Positions 1 to 6,587 are shown, numbered from the stretch's first letter. The stretch is DNA of 20,309 nucleotides from Bacilli bacterium (GCA_017550205.1 JAFZPS010000058.1:1-20309), one strand, 5' to 3'. Program-made: numbers and translations. Notes: generated by a model not told the origin, from the sequence alone.

Positions 1-96
1 AGTTATTAAAGAACCTATAATTATTAATAGAATAATAATTATAATTACTAAACTTTTCTTTTTTAATTTAGTTTTTTTCTTTTTATTCTTATTCAT
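1..96 (-). CDS. N-terminus of a membrane-anchored protein (cut by window edge)
   Basis: On the minus strand an ATG at 96-94 opens a frame that stays open to the window edge (32 codons visible). It begins MNKNKKKKTKLKKKS, followed by about 17 hydrophobic residues rich in Ile and Leu. This is a basic cytoplasmic tail leading into one membrane segment or an uncleaved signal anchor. A GGTGA ribosome binding site lies four bases upstream (complement of 101-105), and a plausible promoter lies further upstream. The rest is outside the window, so the product cannot be named. A short Lys-rich tail plus one helix is common in penicillin-binding proteins and other extracytoplasmic enzymes, but that is only a guess. 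It is divergent from the gene at 179. Confidence 0.6.
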   Translation of the reverse strand, partial: MNKNKKKKTKLKKKSLVIIIIILLIIIGSLIT

Positions 97-111
97 ATTA
101 TCACCAGTTTA

Positions 112-140
112 AGTATAGTATAAATTTAGCATTTTAACAA
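112..140 (-). promoter_or_regulatory. Promoter of the leftward membrane-protein gene
   Basis: Reading the minus strand, TTGTTA (140-135), a 17-base spacer and TATACT (117-112) form a reasonable sigma-A promoter. Transcription would start near 106, almost at the GGTGA ribosome binding site of the gene starting at 96. A second TATACT overlaps at 122-117. The -35 lies on the same bases as the plus-strand promoter of the next gene. Confidence 0.4.
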
Positions 141-160
141 GTTAGAAATTGTGTTATTAT
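134..160 (+). promoter_or_regulatory. Promoter of the histidine-phosphatase-like gene
   Basis: TGT-TATTAT (152-160) is an extended -10, with TTAACA (134-139) as a -35 at a short spacing of 15. An alternative reading uses TTATAA (157-162) with a 17-base spacer. The predicted start near 167 coincides with the AGGAG ribosome binding site, giving almost no leader, like several other promoters in this window. Confidence 0.4.
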
Positions 161-178
161 AAGAATAGGAGTGATTTT

Positions 179-634
179 ATGAAAATAATTTATGTACATC
201 ATGCAGAAAGAGATTATAGTAATAAAGATATAAATCCTCAAGAACAAGATATTACTAAAGATGGTATAGCTGAGGCTGAATTTTTTGCTAAAAAAGTGGG
301 GTTATTAGGAGTTACTAAGATTTATTCTTCTAGTTATAAAAGATGTATTCATACTGCTGAAATATTAAATAAGAATTTAGGATTAGAAATTAATTTAGAA
401 AAAAGATTTAATGAAAAAGAAAAATCTGAGACTTGGGAAGAATTCTTAAATAGAAATAAAAATGCTATAAAAGATATTATAGATAATGGGGAAAAGACTG
501 ATGTTGTATTATGTATAACTAGTGGAGTTAATCTATCTGCATTTGTTTCTTATTTTTATAAATCAGATAAAGCATTTTGTCAGGCTTTAGCTATGTCACC
601 TGTCTTTTTTAAAACAGATGATGAATTTTACTAA
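179..634 (+). CDS. Degenerate histidine phosphatase (phosphoglycerate-mutase-like) family protein
   Basis: This 151-residue protein has the layout of a short SixA/PhoE-type histidine phosphatase. A first beta strand carries the nucleophile motif near residues 5-11 (YVHHAER), a KR pair at 54-55 (SSSYKRCIHTAEIL) matches the family's SSPLxRAxQTAE block, and there is an acidic WEEF segment near 86-89. Two key positions differ. The family motif R-H-G reads H-H-A, so the first phosphate-binding Arg is missing. The second catalytic His, normally in a T-H-G-G or S-H-G-G motif, is Ser115 in ITSGV. The nucleophile His8 and Arg55 are kept. It may be inactive or a binding protein, or may use a changed mechanism. 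ATG179 is chosen over an upstream TTG at 149 because AGGAG (167-171) sits seven bases before it. The gene is monocistronic and ends in a terminator. Confidence 0.75.
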   Translation: MKIIYVHHAERDYSNKDINPQEQDITKDGIAEAEFFAKKVGLLGVTKIYSSSYKRCIHTAEILNKNLGLEINLEKRFNEKEKSETWEEFLNRNKNAIKDIIDNGEKTDVVLCITSGVNLSAFVSYFYKSDKAFCQALAMSPVFFKTDDEFY

Positions 635-661
635 TAGAAGTGGTAATACTTCTATTTTTTT
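633..661 (+). terminator. Rho-independent terminator after the phosphatase-like gene
   Basis: A nine-base perfect inverted repeat, AATAGAAGT (633-641) and ACTTCTATT (648-656), with a six-base loop, runs into a T tract (655-661). The TAA stop (632-634) overlaps the left arm. The T tract directly abuts the -10 of the next promoter. Confidence 0.85.
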
Positions 662-669
662 GGTATAAT
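661..669 (+). promoter_or_regulatory. Extended -10 promoter of the flavoprotein operon
   Basis: TGG-TATAAT (661-669) is an extended -10 with a perfect hexamer. No good -35 is present because that space is occupied by the upstream terminator hairpin. Transcription would begin near 676, four bases before the GAGGTG ribosome binding site (680-685). Confidence 0.6.
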
Positions 670-690
670 ATGGACAGTTGAGGTGGTATT

Positions 691-1911
691 ATGTGTGATG
701 TCATTATAATAGGTGCTGGTGCAAGTGGTATAGTTTGTTCTATACTTGCAAAAAAGAATAATAATAAGGTTGTTGTTTTAGAAAGAAATGATAAAAGTTT
801 AAAAAAACTTTTAATGACAGGTAATGGTAGATGTAATTATATGAATGAATCATATAGTACTAAGAACTATCATAGTGAAGACTTGGATATAGTAGATAAA
901 ATTATTAGTAGTAAGAATATAGAAATGGTAAAATCTTTCTTTGATTCTATAGGAGTTATTCCTAAGATAAAGAATGGTTATTATTATCCATATTCTAATC
1001 AAGCTATTACTATTAAGAATATGCTAGAAGAAGAAGCTTTAAATAAAGGTGTAGAAATAAGATATAACTCTTTAGTAGAAGATGTTTGTAAAGATGAAGA
1101 TAAGTTTATTGTACTTTGTAATGGAGAAAGACTTTATTGTGATAACTTAGTATTAGCTACAGGAAGTCGTGCTTATTCTATTACTGGAAGTGACGGAATG
1201 GGTTATAAGTTCTTGAGTAATTTTAATCATACAATAGTTGATGTAGTACCTGCTTTAGTTCAATTAACTAGTGATTTCAAATATCTAAAACAATGGGATG
1301 GAGTAAGAAGTGATGTTACTTTAGAATTATTTGAAGATGATAAATATATAGATACTGAGTCTGGTGAAATCCAATTAACAGATTATGGTATTAGTGGTAT
1401 ATGTACATTTAATTTAAGCCATTATGTTACTCGAGGTATTAAGAATCATAGATATACTATTTCTATTAATTTTGTACCTTTTATTGATACTTTAATAACT
1501 CCATGGATGGATAATTATAGTAAGAAAAATAGTGATAAAAATATTTATAAATTATTAGAAGGATTTTTAAATACTAAGTTAATAGATATTATATTAAAAG
1601 TAAGTAATATTGATGGTAATAGAAATTATAATGATTTAAGTAATGATGAAAAGTTAGTTCTTTGTAAGAACTTAAAGGGATTAAAGATTAATATTACTGG
1701 TACTAAGGGATTTGATTCTAGTCAAATATGTAGTGGTGGCTTAAAACTTAGTGAAATTGATTATAATACTTTTGAATCTAAAGTAGTTAGTAATTTATAT
1801 ATAACTGGAGAACTATTAGATATGAATGGTAATTGTGGTGGTTATAACTTAACTACTTGTTGGATAAGTGGTATCTTGTCAGGTAAAGCTATAGGTGATA
1901 AATATGATTAG
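691..1911 (+). CDS. NAD(P)/FAD-dependent oxidoreductase, HI0933/BaiN family
   Basis: This 406-residue flavoprotein has an N-terminal Rossmann FAD-binding motif, IIGAGASG (residues 6-13), an acidic strand end (VLER, 29-32) and the family signature TGNGRCN (43-49). The last 35 residues, including ITGELLDMNGNCGGYN, form the second FAD-contacting segment found in this family. Its length is typical. Members include Clostridium BaiN, implicated in bile-acid reduction, and many proteins of unknown substrate, so only the cofactor and fold can be stated. It is probably cytoplasmic, with no signal or membrane segment. GAGGTG (680-685) precedes ATG691 by five bases. It is the first gene of an operon; its end overlaps the next gene, another flavoprotein of a different family, by eight bases, implying translational coupling. 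Confidence 0.9.
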   Translation: MCDVIIIGAGASGIVCSILAKKNNNKVVVLERNDKSLKKLLMTGNGRCNYMNESYSTKNYHSEDLDIVDKIISSKNIEMVKSFFDSIGVIPKIKNGYYYPYSNQAITIKNMLEEEALNKGVEIRYNSLVEDVCKDEDKFIVLCNGERLYCDNLVLATGSRAYSITGSDGMGYKFLSNFNHTIVDVVPALVQLTSDFKYLKQWDGVRSDVTLELFEDDKYIDTESGEIQLTDYGISGICTFNLSHYVTRGIKNHRYTISINFVPFIDTLITPWMDNYSKKNSDKNIYKLLEGFLNTKLIDIILKVSNIDGNRNYNDLSNDEKLVLCKNLKGLKINITGTKGFDSSQICSGGLKLSEIDYNTFESKVVSNLYITGELLDMNGNCGGYNLTTCWISGILSGKAIGDKYD

Positions 1912-3469
1912 AGTTAGAAATATTAAATTACTTATAGAAGAAGATAATGAAAGTAATCTTAAGAATAAAATTTGTAAGAGATTAAGAATTAATAATATTA
2001 GTAATTATAAGATAGTTAAGAAAAGCATTGATGCCAGAGATAAAAATAGTATTTATTATGTATATGAATTAGATATAGATACAAATGAAAAGGTTCGAAT
2101 AGATAATAAAGATATATTTAATACTCCTAATGAAGAGTATAAATATAGTATTACTGGTACTAATAAATTAAATAATAGAATAGTTATAGTAGGTAGTGGA
2201 CCTAGTGGTTTAATGTGTGCTTATTTATTAAGTGAAGCTGGATTTTCTCCTTTAATTATTGAACAAGGTTCTCCTATAGAAAAAAGAATAGAAGACGTTG
2301 AAGAGTTCTTTAAAACTAATAAATTAAATACTTTAAGTAATATTCAATTTGGTGAAGGTGGAGCCGGTACTTTCTCTGATGGAAAGCTTAATACACTTGT
2401 TAAAGATAAAAGATTTATAGGTAAAAAAGTATTTGAGATATTTATAGAGAATGGTGCTCCAGAAGAAATTATGTATTTAAATAAACCTCATATTGGTACT
2501 GATATATTAAGAAAAGTAATAGTTAATATGAGAAATAAAATTATTAGTATGGGTGGAGAATTTAGATTTAATACTAAGATGACTGATATTAATATAAATA
2601 ATAATAAGATTTCTAGTATTATAGTTAATTCTAATGAAGAGATAATGTGTGATGTATTAGTTTTAGCTATAGGTCATTCTTCAAGAGATACCTTTAAAAT
2701 GTTATATGATAAAGGCTTTTCCATGAAAAGTAAAAACTTTGCAGTAGGTTTTCGTATTGAACATTCACAAGATATGATTAATAAAAGCCAATATGGAGAA
2801 AAATATAAATTACTTCCACCAGCAGACTACAAACTAACTCATCAATGTAGTAATGGTAGAGGAGTATATTCATTTTGTATGTGTCCAGGTGGATTTGTAG
2901 TAAATGCATCTAGTGAAGAAAAAAGATTAGTAGTTAATGGTATGAGTAATTATAAACGTGATGAAAAGAATTCTAATAGCGCAATAGTAGTTACTGTTAC
3001 TAATAAAGATTATGGTGAAGGAGTACTTGCTGGAGTAGAATATCAAAGAAGATTAGAAGAAAAAGCATATTCTTTAGGATCTGGTTTAATTCCTGTACAA
3101 AAATACATCGACTTTAAAAATAATAATACTAGTACTTTATTGGGAGAAGTTATTCCTAATACTAAAGGTGATTATAAACTTAGTAATTTAAGAAGTATAT
3201 TTAGTGATGATATTAATAATTCTTTAATAGAAGGAATAGAATCTTTTGGTAATAAAATTAAAGGATTTAATAGGGATGATTCTATTCTTTTAGGAGTAGA
3301 ATCTCGAACTAGTTCTCCTGTTATTATTGAAAGAAATGAGGATTTAGTTTCATCTATTAGTGGAATATATCCTTGTGGAGAAGGAGCTGGATATGCTGGA
3401 GGTATAACTACTGCTTCTATTGATGGAATAAAAGTATTTGAAAAAATAATAGAAAAGTATTATAATTAA
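1904..3469 (+). CDS. FAD-dependent dehydrogenase, COG2509 family
   Basis: This is a 521-residue protein. Residues 1-80 form a small alpha/beta N-terminal domain typical of the family. The dinucleotide-binding motif VGSGPSG lies at 96-102 with IIEQG about 25 residues later, and the family hallmark FGEGGAGTFSDGKL begins at residue 149. The C-terminus ends with YPCGEGAGYAGGITTA, the second FAD-binding segment. No membrane segment is seen. The family is an uncharacterised set of FAD-dependent oxidoreductases, and the substrate is unknown. ATG1904 is preferred over GTG1895 because the GTG lies inside the AGGTG ribosome binding site (1893-1897). The start lies inside the end of the preceding flavoprotein gene and the next gene follows after 21 bases, so all three are probably co-transcribed. 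Confidence 0.88.
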   Translation: MIRVRNIKLLIEEDNESNLKNKICKRLRINNISNYKIVKKSIDARDKNSIYYVYELDIDTNEKVRIDNKDIFNTPNEEYKYSITGTNKLNNRIVIVGSGPSGLMCAYLLSEAGFSPLIIEQGSPIEKRIEDVEEFFKTNKLNTLSNIQFGEGGAGTFSDGKLNTLVKDKRFIGKKVFEIFIENGAPEEIMYLNKPHIGTDILRKVIVNMRNKIISMGGEFRFNTKMTDININNNKISSIIVNSNEEIMCDVLVLAIGHSSRDTFKMLYDKGFSMKSKNFAVGFRIEHSQDMINKSQYGEKYKLLPPADYKLTHQCSNGRGVYSFCMCPGGFVVNASSEEKRLVVNGMSNYKRDEKNSNSAIVVTVTNKDYGEGVLAGVEYQRRLEEKAYSLGSGLIPVQKYIDFKNNNTSTLLGEVIPNTKGDYKLSNLRSIFSDDINNSLIEGIESFGNKIKGFNRDDSILLGVESRTSSPVIIERNEDLVSSISGIYPCGEGAGYAGGITTASIDGIKVFEKIIEKYYN

Positions 3470-3490
3470 AAAGCTGTTTGGAGGAATAAT

Positions 3491-4387
3491 ATGAGATTAG
3501 TAAATAGTATTGATGAAGCAAATTGTATAACTCACTCTGGTACTATGCATGCTGATGAAGTTTTTGCAACTGCTTTTCTTGATTTATATTTAGATGATGT
3601 TAGAGTATTTAGAACTGGTAGAATTGATAATTATACTGGTGATGCTTTAGTTTATGATATTGGTAGAGGTAAGTTTGATCATCATCAGTTAGATGCAGAA
3701 AAAAGAGATAATGGAATAACATATTCTTCTTTAGGACTTCTATGGAGAGAATATGGAAGAGATTTCTTAAATAAATATAATTTTGAGAATATTGAGGAAA
3801 TGTTTATTGGAATAGATAAAGATTTAATAGAAGGAATAGATGCTGATGATAATGGAGTTTTTCCTAAGATTGAATCTAATTGTAAAGTAAAAACATTACC
3901 TAGTATTATTAAAATATTTAATCCTAGTTTTGATTCAGGAGAAAATGAGAGTGAACAATTCTTAAAAGCAGTAAAACTAGCTAAAATGATATTTGAAGAA
4001 GAAATAGTATATATAAATGGAAAAATAATTTCAGATAAGAAAGTAACTGATATTATTAATAATAGTGATATTAGTAAAGGTTATTTATATTTAGATGAAT
4101 ATTTTCCATATGAAGATGCTATTATAAATCATCCAGATGGAGATAAAATTCTTTTTGTAGCATTCCCTTCAAATAGAGGAGGTTATGCTATAAAAACAGT
4201 TGCTAAAAGTTCTGAAGATAAAACTGCTAGAAGATTATTTCCAGAAGAATGGGGTGGACTACAAGACTCTCAACTTGAAGAAGTTTCAGGAATACTTGGT
4301 TTAAGATTTTGTCATACTGGTAGATTTATAGTTAATTGTAGTAGTCTAGATGCTATGAATAAAGTGCTTGACATAGTATGTAAATAA
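3491..4387 (+). CDS. MYG1-family (UPF0160) DHH-like metal-dependent hydrolase
   Basis: This 298-residue protein carries MYG1-family blocks in order. HSGTMHADEVFA starts at His15, with His20, Asp22 and Glu23 as likely metal ligands. VYDIGRGKFDHHQ follows near 53-67 with the double His, EGIDADDNG near 115-123, AFPSNRGGYAIKTV in the C-terminal third, and GLRFCHTGRFI near the end. The length matches bacterial members. The family is related to DHH phosphoesterases, and eukaryotic MYG1 is described as a 3'-5' RNA exonuclease. A cytoplasmic nuclease or phosphoesterase role is therefore likely but not shown for bacterial forms. GGAGG (3480-3484) sits six bases before the ATG. It is the last gene of the flavoprotein operon. 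No convincing terminator follows. Confidence 0.9.
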   Translation: MRLVNSIDEANCITHSGTMHADEVFATAFLDLYLDDVRVFRTGRIDNYTGDALVYDIGRGKFDHHQLDAEKRDNGITYSSLGLLWREYGRDFLNKYNFENIEEMFIGIDKDLIEGIDADDNGVFPKIESNCKVKTLPSIIKIFNPSFDSGENESEQFLKAVKLAKMIFEEEIVYINGKIISDKKVTDIINNSDISKGYLYLDEYFPYEDAIINHPDGDKILFVAFPSNRGGYAIKTVAKSSEDKTARRLFPEEWGGLQDSQLEEVSGILGLRFCHTGRFIVNCSSLDAMNKVLDIVCK

Positions 4388-4420
4388 ATGTAAAAGGTAT
4401 TATTAAAATACTTTGAATTA

Positions 4421-4449
4421 TTGAAAATAAATAATTAAAATTATATGAT
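4421..4449 (+). promoter_or_regulatory. Promoter of the membrane protein-yceD-rpmF operon
   Basis: TTGAAA (4421-4426), a 17-base spacer and TATGAT (4444-4449) resemble a sigma-A promoter. Transcription would start near 4456, at the GAGGTG ribosome binding site, again giving a minimal leader. Confidence 0.5.
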
Positions 4450-4466
4450 AAACATGAGGTGTATTT

Positions 4467-5030
4467 ATGTATCAATACAATAGAAAAAAAGAAATTATTA
4501 AAAATGCTATATATATAGTATTTATATTATTACTAGCAGTAATTCCTACATACTATATATATAATAAGTTTCAAGGAGTTAGAGATATTAGTGTAAATTC
4601 TACTTTACTTGATGTTACATATCATGAAAAAACAGGTGATAGAATTACTTTAGATAAGGTTACTCCAGTTACTGATTCTGTAGGATTAAGTTCTAAATCT
4701 TATAGTATTACTATTAAGAATAATTTAACTGAAAAAGTAGATTATAAAGTTAGTTTATTTGAAGATATTGAGAAAATAGAAGAAGATTTATGCCAAGATA
4801 GTTTAATTCCTAAAGAAGTAATTAGAGTATCTATAAAAGCAAGTAAACTTGGTACTAAGATTTATAATTTAAATGAATTAGAGAATGGTATTTTATTAGA
4901 AGATACTATGGAAGCTTTAGAAAAGAAAAATGTTTCTATTCGTGTATGGGTAAGACAAGATAGTGGTATTCCTAGTGGAAGTAAATTACATTATCATGGA
5001 AAAATAAAAGTAGAAGAAATTAATAAGTAG
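4467..5030 (+). CDS. Single-pass membrane protein with extracytoplasmic beta-rich domain
   Basis: I do not recognise this 187-residue protein with certainty. A basic N-terminal tail (NRKKEIIKN) is followed by one hydrophobic segment at about residues 14-32, so the rest should lie outside the cell. The outer part is beta-rich, with a pattern such as YSITIKNNLTEKVDYKVSL and, near the end, VSIRVWVRQDSGIPSG. This loosely resembles TasA/camelysin-like (CalY) domains, where a similar strand order ends in an LRVW-type motif; that similarity is weak. No cysteine pair, LPXTG or lipobox is present. GAGGTG (4456-4461) is five bases before ATG4467. The gene leads the operon containing yceD and rpmF, an unexpected partner for ribosome genes; only seven bases separate it from yceD. 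Confidence 0.7.
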   Translation: MYQYNRKKEIIKNAIYIVFILLLAVIPTYYIYNKFQGVRDISVNSTLLDVTYHEKTGDRITLDKVTPVTDSVGLSSKSYSITIKNNLTEKVDYKVSLFEDIEKIEEDLCQDSLIPKEVIRVSIKASKLGTKIYNLNELENGILLEDTMEALEKKNVSIRVWVRQDSGIPSGSKLHYHGKIKVEEINK

Positions 5031-5037
5031 GTGTAAT

Positions 5038-5517
5038 ATGCCAATAGATTTAAGTTTATTAAATAGTAATACAGTAGATAAAATAGATATTAGTAATACT
5101 TATTCAATTCCAAAAGATTATTTTGAAAATATGGATGTTATAAGTATTGATAATGTTAAAGTTGATGGTGAAATTACTAGAGTAGTTAATGAAGATGAAG
5201 AATTATGTTTATATGTTAAGGCTACTATAGATGGAATTATGATAATACCTGATTCTATATCTTTAGAAGAGGTAGAGTATCCTTTTCATATAGATTATGA
5301 TGATTATTTGGATGAAAATTGTAAAAATAATGAAAATACACTTGATATTTTTACGTTTTTGTGGGAAAATATCGTATTAGAGGTCCCCTTACAGTTTACT
5401 AAGGTTAGTGATCTCAGTAAATATCATGGGGATGGATGGAAATTAATTAGTGAAGAAGAACGTAATCTTCAAAGTAATCCGTTTAGTGAATTATTAAAAG
5501 AATTTGATAAGGAGTGA
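5038..5517 (+). CDS. yceD: YceD family protein (DUF177), large rRNA accumulation factor
   Basis: This 159-residue protein has the DUF177/YceD layout: a strand-rich first half with a VDGEITRV-type segment (near 42-49), a central acidic stretch, then LWENIVLEVPLQF (near 108-120) and the closing WKLISEEE segment. Bacterial YceD is encoded just upstream of rpmF, as here, and has been linked to accumulation of 23S rRNA/large subunits in E. coli and plants. Its location therefore supports the call as strongly as its sequence. The start uses AGGTG (5029-5033), which overlaps the stop of the preceding gene. It ends in TGA, one of two TGA stops in the window. The TGA is in the same frame as the L32 gene that begins six bases later. 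Confidence 0.85.
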   Translation: MPIDLSLLNSNTVDKIDISNTYSIPKDYFENMDVISIDNVKVDGEITRVVNEDEELCLYVKATIDGIMIIPDSISLEEVEYPFHIDYDDYLDENCKNNENTLDIFTFLWENIVLEVPLQFTKVSDLSKYHGDGWKLISEEERNLQSNPFSELLKEFDKE

Positions 5518-5523
5518 GATAAT

Positions 5524-5550
5524 ATGATGAAATTAGACATTCAAATGTTT
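5524..5550 (+). other. Predicted cleavable N-terminal peptide of L32
   Basis: These nine codons encode MMKLDIQMF, placed before the Ala-Val-Pro start of the L32 body. The length equals that of the nine-residue L27 leader of Staphylococcus aureus, and the motif K-L-D-I-Q-(M/L)-F-A is shared with L27 of this genome. Processing at F-A is predicted from this match, not observed. Confidence 0.7.
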
Positions 5551-5730
5551 GCTGTTCCTTTCCGTAAAGTTTCAAAAACAAGAAAGAGAATGAGAAGAAG
5601 TCATAATGCTATGGATATTCCAGGTATGACTAAATGTCCTAAATGTGGGGAAATGATTAAACCTCATAGAGTTTGCCCTAAATGTGGAAGTTATAAAGGA
5701 AAAGTAGAAGTTGTAAAAGAAGCAGAATAA
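5524..5730 (+). CDS. rpmF: 50S ribosomal protein L32 with N-terminal Prp-type extension
   Basis: Residues 10-55 are ordinary zinc-type L32: [18 protein letters not shown] followed by a zinc ribbon with Cys38, Cys41, Cys51 and Cys54 (CPKCG twice). The total length is 68 residues. Most L32 proteins start M-A-V-P; here nine extra residues (MMKLDIQMF) precede the AVP. The extension is almost identical to that of L27 at the end of this window (KLDIQLF before Ala), the known kind of substrate of the Prp cysteine protease, which is also encoded here. Cleavage before Ala10 would give the normal mature L32 end. There is no alternative start at the AVP, and GGAG (5511-5514) is correctly spaced for ATG5524, so the extension is translated. 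Processing by Prp is inference. The gene lies directly downstream of yceD. Confidence 0.97.
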   Translation: MMKLDIQMFAVPFRKVSKTRKRMRRSHNAMDIPGMTKCPKCGEMIKPHRVCPKCGSYKGKVEVVKEAE

Positions 5731-5744
5731 TATCTGTTTTTTTT
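5723..5744 (+). terminator. Weak terminator after rpmF
   Basis: CAGA (5723-5726) pairs with TCTG (5733-5736) around a six-base loop, followed by eight T residues (5737-5744). The stem is only four base pairs, and the rpmF stop codon lies in the loop. The T tract is good but the stem is weak. Confidence 0.4.
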
Positions 5745-5756
5745 ATTACTTTTTTA

Positions 5757-5765
5757 TGCTATAAT
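5757..5765 (+). promoter_or_regulatory. Extended -10 promoter of the prepilin-like gene
   Basis: TGC-TATAAT (5757-5765) is an extended -10 with a perfect hexamer and no recognisable -35 in the T-rich stretch upstream. Transcription would start around 5772, exactly where the AGGTGAGG ribosome binding site begins. Confidence 0.55.
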
Positions 5766-5781
5766 TAAAATAGGTGAGGGT

Positions 5782-6564
5782 ATGAAAAAGAATAAAAAGC
5801 ATAGTTTTTCTTTAATAGAATTAATTTGTATTATTGGAATCGTTAGTGTATTAATAATAATGTTTATTATTGTTTCTATTAAAGTAATTGAAAACTCTAA
5901 AATAAATGATAAATTAGCCCAAGAAAAGTATATTAATGATGCATGTGAGGCTTATATATATAGTAATAGAAATAAAGCACCTAGTGTTATTGGAGACACA
6001 GTTAATATAGATTTAAAAACTCTAAAAAATGAGAATTATTTAGATAAAGATATATATAATTCTAAAAATGAATCTTGTATGGATAATTCATATGTTAGAG
6101 TATATAAATTAAATCAAAAAGAATATACATATTTACCTTATCTATACTGTGGTAAAAGTAAAAGAAATGAAGTAGAAGAATTACCTACTCCTATAGTAAA
6201 AGCTTTATTTATAGATAGTAATGATGAAGATAATAATACTTTGATTTTTAATAATTTAAATCAAAGTAGATTATATATAGAAATGATTGGTGGAGTAGAT
6301 TCTTTTGGTAGAGAAATTGAAATAGATACTTATGAAATAACTATTTCTATGAGTACTAATGAAAATAAAGAATTAAAAGAATATTATTATTCTGGAAAGA
6401 TTAGTGCTAATAAGAGATATACTTATGTTATAGATCAAAAGATATTGGGTTATGTAAACGCAAATGATGCTACTAGTATTAAAGTGGTTGTTAAGACTAT
6501 TAATGTTTTAGGAGGAGTAAGTGAAGTTACTTCTATAGCACAATCAAATAATAAAGAAAACTAA
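5782..6564 (+). CDS. Prepilin-like (class III signal) exported protein
   Basis: The 260-residue product begins with six mostly basic residues, then HS-FSLIELICIIGIVSVLI: a type IV prepilin signal with Phe9 as the expected first mature residue, Glu at mature position 5 and a hydrophobic helix of about 25 residues. The residue before the cut site is Ser instead of the usual Gly. A helical stalk with YINDACEAYIYSN follows, as in pseudopilins, then a region with two Cys residues (near 99 and 122). The last 120 residues are beta-rich and may be an Ig-like domain. It would be membrane-anchored or assembled into a pseudopilus. No pilus ATPase, platform protein or prepilin peptidase gene is nearby. 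AGGTGAGG (5772-5779) precedes ATG5782. It is monocistronic, with its own promoter and terminator. Confidence 0.75.
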   Translation: MKKNKKHSFSLIELICIIGIVSVLIIMFIIVSIKVIENSKINDKLAQEKYINDACEAYIYSNRNKAPSVIGDTVNIDLKTLKNENYLDKDIYNSKNESCMDNSYVRVYKLNQKEYTYLPYLYCGKSKRNEVEELPTPIVKALFIDSNDEDNNTLIFNNLNQSRLYIEMIGGVDSFGREIEIDTYEITISMSTNENKELKEYYYSGKISANKRYTYVIDQKILGYVNANDATSIKVVVKTINVLGGVSEVTSIAQSNNKEN

Positions 6565-6587
6565 TATTTAATTAGTTCTTTTTTTTT
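6559..6587 (+). terminator. Rho-independent terminator after the prepilin-like gene
   Basis: AACTAAT (6559-6565) and ATTAGTT (6571-6577) form a seven-base stem with a five-base loop, followed by C and nine T residues (6579-6587). The stop codon lies in the left arm. The T tract ends inside the next promoter's extended -10. Confidence 0.8.

Noticed and set aside
149..178. Upstream TTG start for the phosphatase-like gene
   Set aside because: It would place the AGGAG ribosome binding site inside the coding region, and the extra residues do not match the family; ATG179 has ideal spacing.
1895..1903. GTG start for the COG2509 flavoprotein
   Set aside because: The GTG is part of the AGGTG ribosome binding site serving ATG1904. 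The same reasoning removes GTG6603 and GTG15363 as starts.
4393..4416. Possible terminator after the MYG1 gene (AAAGGTATT / AATACTTT)
   Set aside because: The stem has a bulged G and no T tract follows on the plus strand; no minus-strand gene could use it.
5515..5523. Mycoplasma genetic code (TGA as Trp)
   Set aside because: TGA would fuse YceD to L32 and extend AddA into the phosphatase frame overlap, while every recognised Trp is TGG; the standard code explains all genes.
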